Shown here in pieces: positions 37,225 through 45,233 of a stretch of DNA of 64,000 nt. Position 1 is the stretch's first letter. Each line of letters opens with the position of its first letter. Under the pieces are notes generated by a model, which searched no databases, was not told where the DNA came from, and saw nothing but the letters and a program-made list of their open reading frames with translations. The DNA lies in NCBI RefSeq assembly GCF_003259195.1, contig NZ_QJPK01000006.1, positions 62,001 to 126,000 of the forward strand, written 5' to 3'. A program made the position numbers and the translations under genes. This DNA comes from Paracoccus sediminilitoris. Lineage in GTDB: Bacteria; Pseudomonadota; Alphaproteobacteria; Rhodobacterales; Rhodobacteraceae.

Positions 37225-37475
37225 GGGGCGGGATCGGCGCCTGCCCCCGTCACGCTGCCAACGAAAAGAAAGGCGTGCGCAGGATGTGCCTGACGGCTGA
37301 TTCTAAGAATCGGAAAAGTATATCGATTCAATCAGTTGAGAACTGGCTGCTTGATCGCGACAAGGAATAGCCTGCGCAAGAAAACAATAAATTGCGCAGA
37401 AGTAAACCTTTGCTAAGTCAGGGGGATTTCTCATGATCTGGCCAAGATTAGAGTAAACTTATACTGTTTTAGAAT
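37225..37475. other. AT-rich gene-free stretch with small repeats
   Basis: No gene is seen here. The composition shifts from GC-rich to clearly AT-rich at about 37280. It contains gattc-taa-gaatc (37299-37311), a perfect inverted repeat ctgcgcaa / ttgcgcag with a 12-base loop (37372-37399), and three GANTC sites within 35 bases. It abuts the end of the IS remnant and is probably foreign DNA left by an insertion or deletion event. Confidence 0.55.
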
Positions 37476-37927
37476 GAGTCTCTTAGGTCATGTTAACAAA
37501 TGGCGCACCCAAAGGCGCATCGATGTGATGTCGATGAAGCAAGGAGGCTCTCCGCGGTCTTGTCATAACAGGTGGCAACACGGCGAGCGTTCTTCAGCTT
37601 GTTGAAGCATCGTTCGACCAGGTTGCGCAGGCGGTAGAGTGATCGGTCCCCGCCAATCAGCTTTTTGCGGGACTTGCGCATCGAAATGACCAGCAGGACA
37701 TCCCGTTGGTCCATAATTTTCCGAATGCTGTCAGCGTCATGGCCTCGGTCGGCCAGCTGGACACTCGGTGTCGGCAGATTGTCGGCCATGACCAGATCGA
37801 AGCCGAGATAATCGGAAGTTTGCCCCACAGTGATCTCGGTCCTCATGGGCAGCCCTGCTGCATTCACGAGGAGATGGATCTTGGTCGTAAAGCCGCCACG
37901 CGAACGGCCAAACCCGGAGCGGTTCAC
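37476..37927 (-). mobile_element. Truncated IS5-family insertion sequence
   Basis: One end of an IS5-type element survives: a putative terminal sequence gagtctcttaggtc at 37476-37489 next to the transposase stop, and the C-terminal half of the transposase. The other end and the first half of the transposase are absent; the sequence switches abruptly at about 37928 to an unrelated reading frame. The element can no longer move itself. Confidence 0.8.
37488..37927 (-). pseudogene. IS5-family transposase, 5'-truncated and frameshifted
   Basis: About 145 residues of a DDE transposase remain. GFGRSRGGFTTKIHLLVNAAG is the usual start of the second half; the second catalytic Asp lies in LADRGHDADS and the Glu in RNLVERCFNKLKNARRVA, but the first catalytic Asp lay in the lost N-terminal half. 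Near the end the frame reads LLASSTSHRCAFGCAIC. One frame over, the same bases give the normal family ending FIDITSMRLWVRHL, so one base (probably a G near 37540) has been lost. The element is doubly inactivated. Confidence 0.82.
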
Positions 37928-37959
37928 CCGAGATCATCAAAAACATTCGCTCTGGGAAA

Positions 37960-38349
37960 ATGGCACGGGTGGGCAAGTATCTGCAGCGGTCGGGGTTTGC
38001 TTCGGTTCTGGTGAACCTTGGGCATGTCGGACAGGGAGGCGAAGCAATTTCGCTGGATGCCTTTGCCTATTCGCAAGGGCTACCGCCAAGCGAACTTCTG
38101 AGCTTTGTCCGTCGCAATGGCTTGTCATGCCAGCAAATGCGCGGACCAAGAGGCGGGGCGCAGCTGCGGATGAACGCGACCGACCGTGAGGCATTCCACG
38201 ATCGCTTTATCAGTTTTCACACTGTGGGGGTTACAGCGCGTCTGGGGTGGAGCGAGCTTCAGGAGCGGCTTGATGCCGACAGGATACAGCCGGCAGGCGG
38301 CAGCAAGAGGATCTATTCCCGTGCCGAGGTCAGCCATCTGCTTTCCTGA
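37960..38349 (+). CDS. C-terminal remnant of an unidentified gene next to the IS
   Basis: A 129-residue frame from ATG 37960. The same frame is open back to the IS junction at about 37928 and reads plausibly there (PEIIKNIRSGKMARVGKY), so this looks like the 3' part of a longer gene whose 5' end was lost with the IS. I do not recognise the protein. The last 45 residues (VGVTARLGWSELQERLDADRI..RIYSRAEVSHLL) look like a small DNA-binding or excisionase-type helix-turn-helix, as found at the end of some TniQ-like transposition proteins; this is a weak guess. Composition is less GC-rich than the neighbours, consistent with transfer. Confidence 0.5.
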   Translation: MARVGKYLQRSGFASVLVNLGHVGQGGEAISLDAFAYSQGLPPSELLSFVRRNGLSCQQMRGPRGGAQLRMNATDREAFHDRFISFHTVGVTARLGWSELQERLDADRIQPAGGSKRIYSRAEVSHLLS

Positions 38350-38445
38350 ATCCACGATCCACGTTGATTTTTCTTGACGCCCTTGCGCACGCTATTGCTT
38401 CCGTTTGCGCATGCATCCCCTTTCTTTGGCAGCAGCCTGATATGA

Positions 38446-39723
38446 TCACATCTTGCAGGGTCGGCCCGCGACATAGGTCTGTGCCACCGCACGGTCGTCG
38501 CCCATGATCTGCAGGATGAACAATTCCTCGGCCAGGGTCTGGGCACGTTCCATGCGCAAGTCCATCGCAGGCGTTGCGCGGGCATCCAGCACCACCAGAT
38601 CGGCGGCCGATCCGGGCCGAAGCGTGCCGATGCTGTCTTCCATGCCAAGGGCCATGGCGTTGCCGCGCGTCGCCCAGTGGAAGGCCGACAAGGGATGCAG
38701 CTTCTGACCGCGCATCTGCAGGATCTTGTAGCCCTCGTTCAGGGTCTGCAGCATGGAATAACTGGTGCCGCCGCCCACATCCGTCGCGATGCCGCTGACG
38801 ATACCCGCCTCGCGCAGTCCTGCCTCGTCAAAGAGACCCGATCCCAGGAACAGGTTCGAGGTCGGACAGAAGATCGCGCGGCTGCCGGTTTCGGCCATCC
38901 GCGCAATTTCGCGCGGGTGCAGGTGGATCGAATGACCCAGCAGCAGCCTGTCGGACAGCAGTCCGTGCTGTTCATAGATATCCAGGTAATCTCGCGCCTG
39001 GGGATAGAGGGACAGGGTAAAGTCGATCTCGTCGCGGTTTTCGGACAGATGGGTCTGGACGTGGCAATTGGGATGTTCAGCTGCCAGCTGCCCGGTCATG
39101 GCCAGCTGTTCCGGCGTCGAGGTGATCGCGAAGCGCGGCGTGATGGCATAGCGCTGTCGCCCCTTTCCGTGCCAATCGCGGATCAGGGCCTTGGTGTCGT
39201 CATAGCCCTGTTGCGCGGTGTCCAGCACCGCATTGGGGGCATTACGATCCATCATCACCTTGCCCGCGACCATCGCCATGTCGCGGTCATGGGCGGCAGT
39301 GAACAGGGCCTCGGCGCTGGTCTTGTGGCTGGAACAGAAGGCGACCGCCGTCGTCGTTCCATGCGCGGTCAGCTGATCCAGGAACAGCCCCGCCATGCGG
39401 GTGGCATGGTCGGGATCGGCAAAGCGCGCCTCTTCGGGGAAGGTATAGGTGTTCAGCCAGTCCAGCAGCTGCGCGCCCCAGCTGGCGATCACCTGCAACT
39501 GCGGGAAATGGATATGCGGGTCGATGAAGCCCGGCAGGATCAAATGCGGGCGGTGGTCTGTTTCGGGCAGGTCGGGACGCGCCAGATCGGCGTGATCGCC
39601 GACGGCGACGATCTTGCCGCCCTCTACGATGATCGCGCCGTCTTCCCAATAGCGGTGGTTGTCCTGCGTTTCGGCGGGATCGGCATGAAAGTCGAGGACG
39701 CGGCCCCGGATCAGATGTTGCAT
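38446..39723 (-). CDS. guaD: Guanine deaminase
   Basis: A 425-residue amidohydrolase that turns guanine into xanthine and ammonia. Zinc-site motifs are visible: PGFIDPHIHFPQ (HxH, with Gln typical of guanine deaminase), THLSENRDEI, LGHSIHLHPREI, and the final Asp in IATDVGGGTSYSML. The length fits the family. Its start overlaps the end of xdhC by 13 bases, making it the last gene of an xdhA-xdhB-xdhC-guaD operon; guanine is thus deaminated to the substrate of the dehydrogenase encoded just upstream. Downstream lies the AT-rich IS scar. Confidence 0.95.
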   Translation of the reverse strand: MQHLIRGRVLDFHADPAETQDNHRYWEDGAIIVEGGKIVAVGDHADLARPDLPETDHRPHLILPGFIDPHIHFPQLQVIASWGAQLLDWLNTYTFPEEARFADPDHATRMAGLFLDQLTAHGTTTAVAFCSSHKTSAEALFTAAHDRDMAMVAGKVMMDRNAPNAVLDTAQQGYDDTKALIRDWHGKGRQRYAITPRFAITSTPEQLAMTGQLAAEHPNCHVQTHLSENRDEIDFTLSLYPQARDYLDIYEQHGLLSDRLLLGHSIHLHPREIARMAETGSRAIFCPTSNLFLGSGLFDEAGLREAGIVSGIATDVGGGTSYSMLQTLNEGYKILQMRGQKLHPLSAFHWATRGNAMALGMEDSIGTLRPGSAADLVVLDARATPAMDLRMERAQTLAEELFILQIMGDDRAVAQTYVAGRPCKM

Positions 39724-40445
39724 GGGTATTTTTTCAAAGAAGAAACTGCGGTGAGCCTGCCGATCAGTTCGGCGGCGGTGAAGGCGGCGATGACCTCGGG
39801 GCGCTTGTCTTGGGACAGGCCCGCGCCGATGGGGCAGACCAGCCGCGACGTGTCGATGCCCTTGGCAAAGCGAGTGAACTGGGCACGCTTGGTCGCGCTG
39901 CCGATCATGCCGACATAGGCCAGATCAGGACGCGAGAGCGCTTCGGCGGCCAGCAGGAAATCCAGCGCGTGATCATGGGTCAGGATGACCACCGCCGTGC
40001 CGGCCCGCGCATCGCGGATCAGGGTTTCGGGCAGCGGGGTCAGGTGGGTGGCAATGCCCGCGGCGGCCAAGGCCAGTTCCTCGGGTCGCTGGTCAATCAG
40101 GGTGGCATTGACCGGCAGCGGCTGCAGCGCCAGCGCCAGGGCACGCCCGACATGGCCCGCGCCAAAGATCAGCGCGTCAGGATGATCCTGCGGCGTCGGG
40201 CCGTGGCGGTCCAGTTCCAGAACGACCCGCCCACCGCAGCATTGGCCGATTTCCGGCCCAAGAGGGATGTCCAAGCGGTCCAGGTCCAACCCCTGCGACA
40301 GCATCGCCCGTGCGCGGTCGATGGCCATGTATTCCAGCTGCCCCCCGCCGATAGTCCCCTGCACGCTGTCGAAGCCGACGAACATCTCGGCCCCGGCATC
40401 GCGCGGAGTGGAGCCGCGGGCCGATATGACGCGGATGCGGATCAT
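39711..40445 (-). CDS. xdhC: Xanthine dehydrogenase accessory protein XdhC
   Basis: A 244-residue XdhC. It binds molybdenum cofactor, helps its sulfuration and inserts it into XdhB. The N-terminal segment has ARGSTPRDAGAEMFV and the conserved GTIGGGQLEY, then the two-Cys IGQCCGG; the C-terminal Rossmann domain has LIFGAGHVGRALA and YVGMIGSATKRAQF. It is somewhat short at the N-terminus compared with relatives of about 280-300 residues, since it begins at IRIRVISARGSTPR. The ATG overlaps the xdhB stop (ATGA), and its 3' end overlaps guaD by 13 bases. Confidence 0.94.
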   Translation of the reverse strand: MIRIRVISARGSTPRDAGAEMFVGFDSVQGTIGGGQLEYMAIDRARAMLSQGLDLDRLDIPLGPEIGQCCGGRVVLELDRHGPTPQDHPDALIFGAGHVGRALALALQPLPVNATLIDQRPEELALAAAGIATHLTPLPETLIRDARAGTAVVILTHDHALDFLLAAEALSRPDLAYVGMIGSATKRAQFTRFAKGIDTSRLVCPIGAGLSQDKRPEVIAAFTAAELIGRLTAVSSLKKYPCNI

Positions 40446-42754
40446 CCGCGCAGCCGGTCCACCGCCATCAGCACGCGTTCGGGCGTGGCGGGCGCGTCGA
40501 GGCGGGCCGGTTCGCGGTAATCGGCCATGGACGCCACGGCCATGTTGATCGCCTCGAAGACACTGATCCCCAGCATGAAGGGCGGCTCACCCACGGCCTT
40601 GGAGCGTTTGATGGTGCGTTCGGCAGCCTCGGACCACTCGACCAGCTTGACGTTGAAGACACGCGGGCGGTCGCTGGCCAAAGGCACCTTGTAGGTCGAG
40701 GGCGCATGGGTGCGCAGGCGGCCCTTGTCGTCCCACCACAGCTCCTCGGTCGTCAGCCAGCCGGTGCCCTGGACGAAGGCGCCCTCGACCTGGCCCTTAT
40801 CGATGGCGGGGTTCAGGCTGCGGCCGACGTCATGCAGCACATCGGTCCGGTCGATGACATATTCGCCGGTCAGCGTGTCCACCGACACCTCGGAGACCGC
40901 GGCGCCATAGGCATAGTAATAGAACGGCCTGCCCCGCCCGGTCGACCGGTCCCAATGGATCTTGGGCGTCTTGTAGTGACCCGCAGCCGACAGGTTCACC
41001 CGTGCCATATAGGCGGCGGCAATCACCTCGGTGAAGGGGATGGCGGTATCGCCCGCCATGACGTGGTTCGGCACGAACTGCACCGCATCGGGGGCCACCT
41101 GCCAGCGTTCGGCGACGAATGCCACCAGCCTTGCCTTGATCTGGTCGGCCGCGTCCAGCGCCGCCATCCCGTTCAGGTCGGTCCCAGACGACGCCGCCGT
41201 GGCCGAGGTGTTGGGCACCTTTTCCGTCGTCGTTTTCGTGATCTTGACGCGGGCGATGTCGCATTGGAACGCCTCGGCCACGACCTGCGCGACCTTGATG
41301 TTCAGGCCCTGCCCCATCTCGGTCCCGCCGTGGTTCAGCATGATCGAGCCGTCGGAATAGACATGGATCAGCGCGCCCGCCTGGTTGAACCAGGTGGCGG
41401 TGAAGCTGATGCCGAACTTGACCGGTGTCAGCGCGATGCCCTTGCGGATGACGCCGCCCTTTGCGTTCCAGTCCAGCACTGCCTGACGCCGGGCCTGGTA
41501 ATCGCTGCCCGCTTCCAGTTCGTCCAGGATGCGTGGCAGGATCTGGTCGTTGACCTCCTGGTGATAGGGGGTCAGCTGGCCGTTTTCATAAAGGTTCGCG
41601 CGCCGGATCTCCAACGGGTCGCGACCAAGGGCATAGGCGATCTCCTCGATCATGCGTTCGGCCACGATCACACCCTGCGGGCCGCCAAATCCGCGAAAGG
41701 CGGTGTTGCTGACTGTGTTCGTCTTCATCGGATGGCTGCTGACGCGCACATCGGGATAGAAATAGGCGTTGTCGGCGTGAAACAGCGCCCGGTCCGTCAC
41801 CGGCCCCGACAGGTCCGACGAAAAGCCGCAACGCGCGTACCAGTCGCCCTGCACGGCGCGGATCTTGCCCGTGTCATCGAAACCGACTTCGTAATCGACC
41901 ACGAAATCGTGGCGCTTGCCGGTGGCGATCATGTCGTCATCGCGGTCGGGGCGGATTTTCACCGCCCGTTTCCACCGCCGGGCGGCGATCGCGGCCACGC
42001 AGGCGAACAGGTTCATCTGCGTTTCCTTGCCCCCGAAACCGCCCCCCATGCGGCGTACGTTCACGATCACCGAATGGCTGGGCACCTTCAGGGCATGGGC
42101 GACCATGTGCTGCACTTCGGACGGGTGCTGGGTCGAGACGTTGATGGTCATGTCATCGTCTTCGCCCGGCACGGCCATGGCAATCTGGCCTTCCAGATAG
42201 AAGTGATCCTGTCCCCCGATGGCAAAGCGCCCGCTGATCCGGCGCGGCGCGGCGGCCATGCCCTGATCGGCGTCGCCCCGGCGCAGGGTCAGGGGTTCGG
42301 TGACATAGCCCCTGCCCGCGTCACGCGCGGCAATCGGGTCCAGCGCGTGGGGCAAGGCGTCATAGGTGATCTGCGCCTTGTGCGCGGCACGGCGGGCCTG
42401 ATCGCGGGTTTCGGCGATGACCGCAAAGACCGGCTGGCCCCAGAAATGGACGGTCTCTTCGGCAAAGATAGGGTCGTCCTTCTTGCCATTGGCCGAGACG
42501 TCGTTGATGCCCGGAATGTCCTTGGCCGTCAGCACGCCGATGACACCGGGATCGGCCAGCGTCTTGCTGAAATCCATGGCGGTGATCGTACCATGGGCGC
42601 ATTGCGACAGGCCCAGATAGGCATGGACCAGGCCGTGCGGCTCGTTCAGGTCGTCGGTATATTCGGCGCGGCCCGTCACATGCTTGGCGGCGCTGTCATG
42701 GGCGGTGTCCTGATGGGCCTGCCCGCGAAGGATGGTATCGTCTTTCATGGTCAA
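40442..42754 (-). CDS. xdhB: Xanthine dehydrogenase, molybdopterin-binding subunit
   Basis: A 770-residue large subunit that hydroxylates hypoxanthine and xanthine to urate. Molybdenum-cofactor motifs are present: GGGFGGKETQ, AFRGFGGPQG (with the substrate-site Arg region), GGTEMGQGLN, and the catalytic Glu in AVGEPPFML near the C-terminus. This matches Rhodobacter capsulatus XDHB in length and motif order. It works with XdhA (FeS/FAD) in the cytosol. Its start overlaps the xdhA stop by four bases and its stop overlaps the xdhC start, so subunits and chaperone are made together. Confidence 0.97.
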   Translation of the reverse strand: MTMKDDTILRGQAHQDTAHDSAAKHVTGRAEYTDDLNEPHGLVHAYLGLSQCAHGTITAMDFSKTLADPGVIGVLTAKDIPGINDVSANGKKDDPIFAEETVHFWGQPVFAVIAETRDQARRAAHKAQITYDALPHALDPIAARDAGRGYVTEPLTLRRGDADQGMAAAPRRISGRFAIGGQDHFYLEGQIAMAVPGEDDDMTINVSTQHPSEVQHMVAHALKVPSHSVIVNVRRMGGGFGGKETQMNLFACVAAIAARRWKRAVKIRPDRDDDMIATGKRHDFVVDYEVGFDDTGKIRAVQGDWYARCGFSSDLSGPVTDRALFHADNAYFYPDVRVSSHPMKTNTVSNTAFRGFGGPQGVIVAERMIEEIAYALGRDPLEIRRANLYENGQLTPYHQEVNDQILPRILDELEAGSDYQARRQAVLDWNAKGGVIRKGIALTPVKFGISFTATWFNQAGALIHVYSDGSIMLNHGGTEMGQGLNIKVAQVVAEAFQCDIARVKITKTTTEKVPNTSATAASSGTDLNGMAALDAADQIKARLVAFVAERWQVAPDAVQFVPNHVMAGDTAIPFTEVIAAAYMARVNLSAAGHYKTPKIHWDRSTGRGRPFYYYAYGAAVSEVSVDTLTGEYVIDRTDVLHDVGRSLNPAIDKGQVEGAFVQGTGWLTTEELWWDDKGRLRTHAPSTYKVPLASDRPRVFNVKLVEWSEAAERTIKRSKAVGEPPFMLGISVFEAINMAVASMADYREPARLDAPATPERVLMAVDRLRG

Positions 42755-44202
42755 GCCCCCAGCGTTTCGGTCAGGCGGACCGGCAGGCCCGGTTCGGATT
42801 GTTCCAACCAGAAGCGGCGGAACAGGTTCTGCGCCACGCGGGCGCGATAATCGGCGCTGGCCCGCATGTCCGACATGGGCGTGAAATCATCGGCGACGGC
42901 GCAGGCGGCGGCCTCGAAGGTCGCCTGCGCCATGGGCTGGCCCTGCAGGGCGGCCTCGGCCCGGGCAGCGCGCTTGGGCGTTGCCGCCATGCCACCAAAG
43001 GCCACACGGGCGTTCTGGATGATGCCGTCCCGCACCGTCAGGCAAAAGCCCGCGGCGACCGCCGTGATGTCGCTGTCGCGCCGCTTGCTGACCTTGTATG
43101 CGGCGACGATGGCGTCCGGGCGCGTGGGGATGATGACGGTCTCGACGAACTCACCCTGCTGGCGGTCCTGCTTGCCGTAATCCATGAAGAAATCCTGCAG
43201 CGGCAGTTCACGGCGCACATCGCCACGGCGCAGCACGATCCGCGCCCCAAGCGCGATCAGCAGTGGCGGCGTGTCCCCGATGGGCGACCCGTTGGCAATG
43301 TTCGCCCCGATCGTGCCCATGTTGCGCACCTGCCAGCCGCCGATCCGCAGCCAATAATCATAAGCTGCCGGGATGTGCTGGCGGATCAGCGGCGCAACCT
43401 CGGAATAGGTGACGCCTGCACCGATATGCAGTTCGCCATCAACCATTTGCATCGACTTCATCAGGTGACCGATGAAGATGGCGGGGCTGATGTCGCGCAT
43501 GAATTTCGTGACCCACAAGCCCACATCCGTGGCCCCTGCGACCAGCGTCGCCTTGGGTTCGTCCAGCAGCACCCGCGCCAGGTCGTCCACATCGGCAGGA
43601 ATGATCGCGCGGTCGCCATCGCGGTCCAGATCGACGCGCCCCGCAGGCATCGCAGCCAAGCGTTCGGCCACGGCATTGCGTTCCCGCATCAGCGCATCGG
43701 CGGCCTGCCCGCCCGCGCGACCGGCGGCAAGGGCGGCGGTGATGATCGGCTCGTACCCCGTGCAGCGGCAGATATTGCCCTGCAGCGCGATCTCGATATC
43801 GGTGGCCGTCGCATCGGGTTTGGTCATCCACAGCCCGTAAAGCGCCATGACGATGCCCGGCGTGCAAAAGCCGCATTGGCTGCCGTGATGTTCGACCATG
43901 GCGGCCTGGACCGGGTGCAGGCCGCCATCGGGTCCCTGCAGATGTTCGACCGTCACCACATGGCAGCCGTGGCAGGACGCCAGCAGCCGGATGCAGGCGT
44001 TGATCGGTTCATAGACCAGACCGCCTTTCGTCGGGCGACCCAGCAGCACGGTGCAGGCACCGCAATCACCCTCGGCGCAGCCTTCCTTGGTGCCGGTCAG
44101 GCGACGGGCGATGCGCAGATGATCCAGCAGCGTGTCCGATGCGCCGACCTGCGACAGGGCGACTTCCTGGTCATTCAGCAGAAAACGCAGCTGGGTGGTC
44201 AT
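42751..44202 (-). CDS. xdhA: Xanthine dehydrogenase, FeS/FAD subunit
   Basis: A 483-residue small subunit that carries electrons from the molybdenum site to NAD+. The two [2Fe-2S] domains show CAEGDCGACTVLLG and, further on, CGFCTPGIVMALYG with CRCTGYEPI; the FAD domain contains LVAGATDVGLWVTK and NIANGSPIGDTPPLL; the CO-dehydrogenase-type C-terminal domain follows. The length equals that of bacterial XdhA. It is the first gene of the operon and is divergent from a LysR regulator across 113 bases, where an operator-like dyad (44281-44305) lies. Confidence 0.97.
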   Translation of the reverse strand: MTTQLRFLLNDQEVALSQVGASDTLLDHLRIARRLTGTKEGCAEGDCGACTVLLGRPTKGGLVYEPINACIRLLASCHGCHVVTVEHLQGPDGGLHPVQAAMVEHHGSQCGFCTPGIVMALYGLWMTKPDATATDIEIALQGNICRCTGYEPIITAALAAGRAGGQAADALMRERNAVAERLAAMPAGRVDLDRDGDRAIIPADVDDLARVLLDEPKATLVAGATDVGLWVTKFMRDISPAIFIGHLMKSMQMVDGELHIGAGVTYSEVAPLIRQHIPAAYDYWLRIGGWQVRNMGTIGANIANGSPIGDTPPLLIALGARIVLRRGDVRRELPLQDFFMDYGKQDRQQGEFVETVIIPTRPDAIVAAYKVSKRRDSDITAVAAGFCLTVRDGIIQNARVAFGGMAATPKRAARAEAALQGQPMAQATFEAAACAVADDFTPMSDMRASADYRARVAQNLFRRFWLEQSEPGLPVRLTETLGA

Positions 44203-44280
44203 GGTGTTCCTTCCTGGCGGTCCTGTTGCCGGGCAGTTTATGCGGGAAAAGGGGATTGCGAAATTGGCCCGGACGTAGAA

Positions 44281-44305
44281 GACTTTACATGAAACGTTGA
44301 AAGCC
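44281..44305. promoter_or_regulatory. Operator-like dyad between xdhA and lysR
   Basis: The bases gactttacatgaaacgttga followed by aagcc contain CTTT-N12-GAAAG. A perfect version of the same dyad, with identical spacing, lies between the NCS2 permease and puuE at 52870-52894. About 16 of 25 positions agree between the two. It is a candidate binding site for a purine regulator. Confidence 0.4.
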
Positions 44306-44315
44306 AGCCACCATC

Positions 44316-45233
44316 ATGTCCTATCTGGAAAGCCTGCGGGTGTTCGTCCGCGTGGTCGAACTGGGGTCCATCACCGCCGGAGGCAGGGATTTGCGCCTGT
44401 CCCCGGCCGTCGCGTCGAATCGTATCAAGGATCTTGAAAATCGCTTCGGGCTGCGCCTGCTGAACCGCACCACGCGCAAGCTGACCACGACCGAGGTGGG
44501 GCGCGCCTTCTATGACCATGCCCGCCGCGTGATCGAGACCCTGGACGAGGCCGAGGCGCTGGTCAGCAGCTTTTCGGGCAAGCCGCAGGGGGTGATCCGC
44601 CTGACGGCGCCATTGGGGTTGGGGCGCAGGCTGGTCGCGCCGCTGATCCCGGCCTTCTGCCATGACAATCCCGGCGTCGAATTCCGCCTGCGCCTGTCGG
44701 ATCGCAGCGTCAACATCGTCGAAGACGCCATCGACCTGGCCTTTTTCCTAGGCGAACCGGCGGACTCGGCGCTGAAATGGCGCAAGATCGCCGATTGCCC
44801 CCGCGTGCTGGTCGCATCCCCCGGGTATCTGGCCGAACGCGGCACGCCGCAGATCCCCGACGACCTGTCGGGGCATAACTGTCTGTTGCTGCGCTATCCG
44901 CGCAGTCCGGAATATTTCTGGACGCTGACGACCGATGACGGGCCACGCAAGATGATGGTCTCGGGGCGGTTCGACACGGATGACGGCGATGTGCTGACAT
45001 CCTGGGCGCTGGATGGCCACGGCATCGCCAACCGCCCCGAATACGAGGTGACGCAGGCCCTGCGCGACGGGCAGTTGGTCCGCCTGCTGCCGGACACGCC
45101 GCCCCTGCCCGCCCAGTTCGGTTGCCTTGCGCCGCATCGGCGTCTGCAGGACCCCAAGGTCCGCATGTTCGCCGATTTCGCGGTCAAGGAGCTGAGACCG
45201 GCCTTTCAGCCGGTCAGCCGAACACCCGTCTGA
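44316..45233 (+). CDS. LysR-family transcriptional regulator
   Basis: A 305-residue LysR-type regulator with an N-terminal winged HTH (LRVFVRVVELGSITAGGRDLRLSPAVASNRIKDLE split over residues 6-40) and a periplasmic-binding-protein-like effector domain (about 90-295, starting VIRLTAPLGLGRRLVAP). It lies head to head with xdhABC-guaD, the classical arrangement for a LysR protein controlling its neighbour, so a role in purine breakdown is likely but not shown. The effector-domain type resembles the CrgA/DsdC-like subgroup (VASPGYLAERGTPQIPDDL). Its end overlaps the convergent PepSY gene by 20 bases. Confidence 0.92.
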   Translation: MSYLESLRVFVRVVELGSITAGGRDLRLSPAVASNRIKDLENRFGLRLLNRTTRKLTTTEVGRAFYDHARRVIETLDEAEALVSSFSGKPQGVIRLTAPLGLGRRLVAPLIPAFCHDNPGVEFRLRLSDRSVNIVEDAIDLAFFLGEPADSALKWRKIADCPRVLVASPGYLAERGTPQIPDDLSGHNCLLLRYPRSPEYFWTLTTDDGPRKMMVSGRFDTDDGDVLTSWALDGHGIANRPEYEVTQALRDGQLVRLLPDTPPLPAQFGCLAPHRRLQDPKVRMFADFAVKELRPAFQPVSRTPV

